Assembly (NCBI RefSeq): GCF_000411975.1
Contig: NZ_ASXG01000169.1
Coordinates: forward strand, 1 to 64,000
DNA: 64,000 nt
Reading direction: 5' to 3'
Source of the DNA: Amycolatopsis orientalis DSM 43388
GTDB taxonomy: Bacteria > Actinomycetota > Actinomycetes > Mycobacteriales > Pseudonocardiaceae
The first letter of the stretch is position 1. Each line of letters starts with the position of its first letter. The notes under the pieces were generated by a model that worked only from the letters and a program-made list of their open reading frames with translations, made no database searches and was not told the origin of the DNA. Below, piece after piece: positions 59,895 to 64,000 of this stretch. Made by a program: the position numbers and the translations under genes.

Positions 59895-61276
59895 GCGACT
59901 CCGGCCTGAAGATCCTGCTGTCGATCACGCAGGCGTTCGCGCTCACCATGAGCGTCGCGTTCCTCGTTTACGTCGTGGTGATCGTCGTGCCGTACCTCCG
60001 CCGCAAACCCGCTCCGGTCGGCGATCCGGCCGACTTCTCCTGGCACTTCTTCGTCCCCTGCCGCGACGAGGAGGTGGTGATCCGCGAGACGGTGAAGTAC
60101 CTGCGCGGCACCTTCCGCCGTGCGCACGTGTGGGTCGTGGACGACGATTCCGACGACCGCACCGCCCGCGTCGTGCGCTCGGTGTGGCGGCGCAACGGCG
60201 GCTACGACGAAAACCTGCATCTCGTCGCCCGGCAGCGGCCGGAGGCGCGCACGGGCAAGGGAGACGCGCTCAACGCCGCCTACCGCGAACTGGACGAGTG
60301 GCTCGGTCCCGACGCGGATCGGGACCGGGTGGTGGTCGTGGTGGTCGACGCGGACGGGCGTCCCGCGCCCAACTGTCTCGAAGTGTGCGCGGCGGACCAC
60401 CTGTTCGGCGACGAAACCGTTGGCGCGGTCCAGCTCGACGTCCGGATGAGCAACGCCCGCAGCCGCCCGCCCGGCCGCACCTGGTTCTCCCGCGCCTTCG
60501 GGCTCAAGCTCGCCCAGTTGCAGGACTTGGAGTTCCGCACCGCGATCGCGGCGATCCAGACGTCCCGCGGCTTCACCGGCACGATCTCCATGGGCGGCAA
60601 CGGGCAGTTCACCCGGCTGTCCGCATTGGACTCTATCGCTGGCGAAGAGCTGGCCCCGTGGCGCGGGTCGCTGCTGGAGGACTTCGAACTCGGCGTGCAC
60701 TTGCTCACCGCGGGCTGGCGCACCGGATTCACCCCGGATTCGTATGTGGCGCAAGAAGGTCTGTACAGCCTCCGCCGATTCCTGGTGCAACGCACGCGCT
60801 GGGGCCAGGGGACCATGCAGTGCATGCGGTACCTGCGCCGGATCTGGGACTCGCCGCACGTGTCCACTTTGGGCGCCGCGGAGATGATGTACTACCTGGC
60901 GCAGCCATGGATGCAGCTGCTCGGCTCACTGCTGTACCCGGTGCCGTTCATCATGCTTCTCGTGACCACCGCGGGCGATCCCGGCGAGGTGTGGACGTGG
61001 TTCACCGGCGGCGCGTGGATCCTGTTCGCGATCTACGGTTCGTTCGGGCTGCTGCCGTTCGTCGTGTGGGGCCCGATCTACCAGATGAAATGCTTGCGCA
61101 GCAAGAACATCTTCCGCGGCCTCGGCATGGGCCTGCTGTACGCGGCCTACATCTACACCTTCTACATCACGTCCTGGCGCGCGCTGTTCCGGCTGGTGCG
61201 CGGGCGCAACGGCTGGGCCAAGACGCGCCGCAACACCGAGGCCAGCGCGGGCGTGAAGGTGGCGCTGGACGCGTAA
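59891..61276 (+). CDS. Membrane glycosyltransferase, GT2 family (processive type)
   Basis: 461 aa. N-terminal membrane helix (about 10-35), GT-A domain with HVWVVDDDSDDRTA, VVVVDADGRPAPN (DxD), LLEDFELGVHLLTAGW (general-base ED) and QRTRWGQGTMQ (QxxRW), then three or four C-terminal helices. The QxxRW set is that of hyaluronan/cellulose/PNAG-type processive synthases. GTG 59891 overlaps the exosortase stop, so the two proteins are coupled. It may make the glycan or glycolipid to which the exosortase joins its substrates, by analogy with exosortase-EPS pairing in Gram-negative bacteria. Confidence 0.9.
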   Translation: MSDSGLKILLSITQAFALTMSVAFLVYVVVIVVPYLRRKPAPVGDPADFSWHFFVPCRDEEVVIRETVKYLRGTFRRAHVWVVDDDSDDRTARVVRSVWRRNGGYDENLHLVARQRPEARTGKGDALNAAYRELDEWLGPDADRDRVVVVVVDADGRPAPNCLEVCAADHLFGDETVGAVQLDVRMSNARSRPPGRTWFSRAFGLKLAQLQDLEFRTAIAAIQTSRGFTGTISMGGNGQFTRLSALDSIAGEELAPWRGSLLEDFELGVHLLTAGWRTGFTPDSYVAQEGLYSLRRFLVQRTRWGQGTMQCMRYLRRIWDSPHVSTLGAAEMMYYLAQPWMQLLGSLLYPVPFIMLLVTTAGDPGEVWTWFTGGAWILFAIYGSFGLLPFVVWGPIYQMKCLRSKNIFRGLGMGLLYAAYIYTFYITSWRALFRLVRGRNGWAKTRRNTEASAGVKVALDA

Positions 61277-61307
61277 CTGCCCGGGCTGCGTGCGCGCGGC
61301 CCCGGCA
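61276..61307. terminator. Weak convergent terminator
   Basis: CTGCCCGGG (61276-61284) and CCCCGGCAG (61299-61307) pair with one mismatch between the GT2 and amidase stops. Short and without a T-run. Confidence 0.4.
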
Positions 61308-61322
61308 GTCAGCGAGGTTCGC

Positions 61323-63245
61323 TCAGGACGCCGGTTCGAGGTCGACGTCGTCGCGGCTGACGTACGCCACGCGGTGGCCGAGCTGGATCTCCACGTACTT
61401 CGCCTTGCCCTTCACGACCTTGTTGGTCGCGACGTCGAAGGACGCCGAGTAGTACTCCGAGCCGGTCAGCCCGCCGACCGAGTACTTCTGGCCCGCGCCG
61501 AGCTGATACGGCAGCGGCTTGAGTTCCTGCACCGGGATGTCCTTCGGGTACGCCCCGGCCTCCGGGTATGCGCTGCCGTAGACCGGCACGGTCGCCTTGC
61601 CTTCCTTGGGCGTCGCGACGAAACCGTCGGCCGGGTACGCGGTGGGCGCGTCGCCCGGGTTGCGGAACCAGCCCTTCTGCCCGAGGTACCAGATCGCGGT
61701 CCAGCCGTCCTTGGTGTCCGCGACGGCGTACTTCTGGCCGGTGGCGGCGCGGCTGCCGATGTCGGATACGTCCATAGTGGACGGATTGGGTCCGTGCATG
61801 CCCGCATCGGACAGCAGCGGCGCGGACTCGCTCGGCTCGGTGTGCAGCACGACCGACGCCGAAGCCCGTTCCGGGCAAGGGTTTCCGGAGCCGATCTTGT
61901 CGCAGCCGGTGAACACCAGCCGGTTGGCGGAGAACTCCGGCGCGATCACGACCAGGCCGGAATCCGGCGCGCCGTCGTGCTCGAGCGGGGCGCCGAGCAG
62001 GTCGAAGTAGTGGGCCCAGTCCCAGTACGGGCCCGGGTCCCAGTGCATGCTCTTGATCTTGTCCGCGTTCGGGCCGGGCACGTTGTCGTGGCCGAGGACG
62101 TGCGCCCGGTCCAGCGGAACGCCGAAGCGGTGCGCGAGGTAGCGCACGAGCTTCGCGGACTGCCGGTACATCGCCTCGGTGAACCAGGTGCCCTGCGCGG
62201 CGAAGCCCTCGTGCTCGACGCCGAGGGACTTCGCGTTCAGGTACCAGTTCCCGGCGTGCCAGCCGACGTCCTTGGTCGGCACGTGCTGGGCGATCTGGCC
62301 GTCCGACGAGCGGACCGTGTAGTGCCACGCGGTCTGGCCCGGGGTCTGGGCCTGCTTCAGCACCGAGTCCCAGGTGCCCTCGGTGTCGTGGATGACGATG
62401 TAGTCGATCTTCTGGTCGCGCGGGCGGTCGGCCTGGTCGTAGTTGCCGTAGCTGTCGCCGATCTTCTGGAACGGCGCGGGCACCGATTCGCAGGACAGCG
62501 ACCGCGGGCACTCGGTGGCCGGCGGCTGCCCGGCACGGAGGCCGAGACGGTCCGCTTGGGTCCGGTCCGGGGTGACGCCGGAGGTCGCGGCGAGTTTGAC
62601 GGCTTGGCCGTCGTCGGTCGTACGCGCGACGCCGCTGTTGATGGTGGCGAAGACTTCGTCGGCGAACGTACGCGCGCCGGTGACGTCCTCGGAGCCGCTG
62701 TATCGCGCGACGGCGCCGTACCAGTCCTTCGCGTTGTCGCTCTGGACGCCCAGCTCTCGCTGGTACTCCGCCAGTAGTGCCGCGCCGCCGCGGATGTTCG
62801 CTTCGGCGTCCGTACGCAGCTTCGCGGCGTCGGTGTGCAGCAGCTCGGCGGCCTTGTCGATGGTTTGGCTGCCGGGCGGGGGAGGCGTGGGCTCGAGCGC
62901 CCGTAGCCGCAGGGTCGGCCGCGAGTCGTCGCCGCGCGGGTCTTCGTCGGGGTTGTCGAATTCGCTGGTGCGCAGGCCGGCGGTGCGGACGTCGGTGAGG
63001 TGCATCGGGCCGTACCCGGCGGCGGTGCTGGGCGCGCCGGAATGAGTGTCCCAGCGGGATTCCAGGTACGAGACGGCGAGCAGCACGTCGACGGGGACGC
63101 CGAATTCGGAGGCTGCGTCGGCGAAGGCGCGCTGGCGGGCTTCGTTGGCCGGCTGCGCGGAGGCGGGCACGCTGACCGCGATCGCGGCCAATGCCAGCAG
63201 CCCGGTGGTGGCAGCGGCCAGGCGCCACGGGAGTGAGCGGGGCAT
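61323..63245 (-). CDS. Secreted cell-wall hydrolase: SLT-like plus N-acetylmuramoyl-L-alanine amidase
   Basis: 640 aa. Signal peptide 1-30 (LAAIAVSVPASA). A lytic-transglycosylase-like region (about 38-205) has LAVSYLESRWDTHSG with a possible catalytic Glu62. The Amidase_2 domain (about 275-420) has zinc ligands His286 (IVIHDTEG) and His401 (SMHWDPGPYWDW), with GHDNVPG between. The C-terminal 220 residues contain SH3-like repeats (GWFRNPGDAPTAYPADGFVA). ATG 63245, SD GGAGTCCTCC. Likely cleaves peptidoglycan outside the cell. Convergent with the GT2 gene. Confidence 0.9.
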   Translation of the reverse strand: MPRSLPWRLAAATTGLLALAAIAVSVPASAQPANEARQRAFADAASEFGVPVDVLLAVSYLESRWDTHSGAPSTAAGYGPMHLTDVRTAGLRTSEFDNPDEDPRGDDSRPTLRLRALEPTPPPPGSQTIDKAAELLHTDAAKLRTDAEANIRGGAALLAEYQRELGVQSDNAKDWYGAVARYSGSEDVTGARTFADEVFATINSGVARTTDDGQAVKLAATSGVTPDRTQADRLGLRAGQPPATECPRSLSCESVPAPFQKIGDSYGNYDQADRPRDQKIDYIVIHDTEGTWDSVLKQAQTPGQTAWHYTVRSSDGQIAQHVPTKDVGWHAGNWYLNAKSLGVEHEGFAAQGTWFTEAMYRQSAKLVRYLAHRFGVPLDRAHVLGHDNVPGPNADKIKSMHWDPGPYWDWAHYFDLLGAPLEHDGAPDSGLVVIAPEFSANRLVFTGCDKIGSGNPCPERASASVVLHTEPSESAPLLSDAGMHGPNPSTMDVSDIGSRAATGQKYAVADTKDGWTAIWYLGQKGWFRNPGDAPTAYPADGFVATPKEGKATVPVYGSAYPEAGAYPKDIPVQELKPLPYQLGAGQKYSVGGLTGSEYYSASFDVATNKVVKGKAKYVEIQLGHRVAYVSRDDVDLEPAS

Positions 63246-63594
63246 AGGAGGACTCCAGGAGTGAGATGCCTGTCTGTGCGAATCCAACCAGGAACCGAGG
63301 GGAGTCGGCGGTGTTTTTCCGCCGGATGGGGTCCGATCGGGCACGCGGTGCTGCCCCGGCTGCCTGCGGCCTGGTGGAGGCGCTCGCTCCCGGCCTGGAA
63401 CAAAGTGGCCGGTCAGCGGCTTCCGTCCCAGGTTTCACCAGGTCCGGCGGACCCTCCTTGCGAAGCTGGCACTCACATGGCTAGAGTGCTAATCGAACGG
63501 CCCGGACACGCCCCGGCACCCGCGACGGCGGGGGTGGTATGAGCCGTAACCAGTCATCATGCCGACGCTTTCGACGACCGTGGAGGTCAACCCG
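63246..63594. promoter_or_regulatory. Divergent promoter region of the amidase and groES
   Basis: 349 nt without a supported gene. Contains a small hairpin CGGCGG-TGTTTTT-CCGCCG (63306-63324), the CIRCE operator (63466-63492) and the groES SD (TGGAGG, 63581-63586). I looked for a c-di-AMP aptamer upstream of the amidase, a place where actinobacteria often have one, and saw no convincing match. Confidence 0.6.
63466..63492 (+). promoter_or_regulatory. CIRCE operator (HrcA site) upstream of groES
   Basis: CTGGCACTC - nine bases - GAGTGCTAA, against the CIRCE consensus TTAGCACTC-N9-GAGTGCTAA; the right arm is perfect and the left differs in two bases at its outer end. Indicates heat-shock repression by HrcA. 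Confidence 0.9.
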
Positions 63595-63888
63595 GTGAGC
63601 GTGAACATCAAGCCGCTCGAGGACAAGATCGTTGTCCAGACGAGCGAGGCCGAGGAGACGACCGCTTCCGGCCTCGTCATCCCCGACACCGCCAAGGAGA
63701 AGCCCCAGGAGGGCAAGGTTCTGGCCGTGGGCCCGGGCCGCATCGACGACAAGGGCAACCGCGTTCCGCTGGACGTGGCTGTCGGCGACGTCGTCATCTA
63801 CTCCAAGTACGGCGGCACCGAGGTCAAGTACAACGGCGAGGACTACCTGATCCTCTCCGCCCGCGACGTGCTGGCCGTCATCAACTGA
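63595..63888 (+). CDS. groES: Co-chaperonin GroES
   Basis: 97 aa, SVNIKPLEDKIVVQTSEAEE at the N-terminus, the mobile loop ETTASGLVIPDTAKEKPQEG, roof and EVKYNGEDYLILSARDVLAV end. GTG 63595 with TGGAGG eight bases upstream; ATG 63559 is in frame but adds 12 unconserved residues. Caps GroEL. Under CIRCE control. Confidence 0.97.
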   Translation: MSVNIKPLEDKIVVQTSEAEETTASGLVIPDTAKEKPQEGKVLAVGPGRIDDKGNRVPLDVAVGDVVIYSKYGGTEVKYNGEDYLILSARDVLAVIN

Positions 63889-63909
63889 CGCGTCACTCGC
63901 AGCGCAAGG

Positions 63910-63946
63910 ACGCCCCGGGCCCCGCTCATGCCGGGGTGCGGGGCGT
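63910..63946 (+). terminator. Hairpin with T-run between groES and groEL
   Basis: ACGCCCCG (63910-63917) with CGGGGCGT (63939-63946), continued by CCCCG/CGGGG pairing inside, then TTTT. It may partly terminate so that groES and groEL levels differ, since groEL starts 40 nt later. Confidence 0.65.
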
Positions 63947-63986
63947 TTTGCGTCGCACGACAACCGAAAGGTAAGCGGAAAGCGTT

Positions 63987-64000
63987 ATGCCCAAGCAGAT
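63987..64000 (+). CDS. groL: Start of GroEL chaperonin (cut by window end)
   Basis: ATGCCCAAGCAGAT at 63987-64000 encodes MPKQI, the usual opening of actinobacterial GroEL, in the position expected after groES. Only 14 bases lie in the window. Confidence 0.7.

Noticed and set aside
61290..62777. 495-aa + strand frame opposite the amidase gene
   Set aside because: The - strand carries signal peptide, zinc ligands and SD; the + frame has none.
63246..63465. Possible c-di-AMP (ydaO-type) riboswitch upstream of the cell-wall amidase
   Set aside because: The CCGCCGA and GGATTCG fragments are present on the - strand but the ordered aptamer core is not; covariance-model search would decide.

Overview
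The window is high-GC chromosomal DNA with frequent GTG/TTG starts and tightly overlapping genes. Gene content and order match the region of mycobacteria that runs from the ribosomal alpha operon through the ESX-4 type VII secretion locus to rplM-rpsI-glmM, glmS, alr, the t6A genes and groES-groEL. That synteny, with a malonyl-CoA synthetase, an LAXTG-type signal and many Pro/Gly/Gln-rich secreted proteins, points to a filamentous actinobacterium of the Pseudonocardiaceae, most likely Amycolatopsis or a close relative. The genus is inferred.

Layout: (1) 1-8298: secY-adk-map, infA-rpmJ-rpsM-rpsK-rpsD-rpoA-rplQ and truA, with an uncatalogued 61-codon basic ORF between rpsM and rpsK. (2) 8403-25069: a complete type VII secretion core (eccE, eccB, mycP, eccD, eccC), an Hsp70-fold partner and four small helical (WXG100/EspC-like) genes. 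It sits where ESX-4 sits in Mycobacterium tuberculosis but also carries eccE. (3) 25233-26952: two secreted or envelope proteins. (4) 27150-29642: rplM-rpsI-glmM. (5) 29722-32942: three further type VII substrate-like genes. (6) 32943-43380: a hydrolase, glmS, nnrDE, a DeoR/xylulokinase/sugar-ABC-ATPase operon, alr, another hydrolase and tsaE. (7) 43402-54392: an 11-kb block separating tsaE from tsaB (DUF2207 membrane protein, zinc peptidase, MHS transporter, a 36-aa membrane peptide, carboxyltransferase-matB, and an EspG/PPE-like/lipoprotein operon). (8) 54649-56839: tsaB-rimI-tsaD. (9) 56820-61276: UDP-GlcNAc 2-epimerase, a two-gene operon of envelope-anchored proteins, an exosortase-family transpeptidase candidate and a processive-type GT2 glycosyltransferase. 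(10) 61323-64000: a secreted SLT-like/amidase cell-wall enzyme and groES-groEL under a CIRCE operator.

How it fits together: cell-wall precursor supply (GlmM, GlmS, Alr, WecB), wall remodelling (amidase) and protein export or anchoring (type VII, exosortase) are interleaved with core translation genes (ribosomal proteins, t6A, TruA). The most novel-looking unit is the 58.0-61.3 kb exosortase neighbourhood. Two adjacent, co-directional genes there encode proteins with the same kind of C-terminal tripartite signal (L-A-x-[ST]-G-A, hydrophobic helix, basic tail), opposite a small membrane protein carrying the Cys/Arg/His set of the exosortase/archaeosortase family. One of these two genes encodes only 59 aa and is easily missed.
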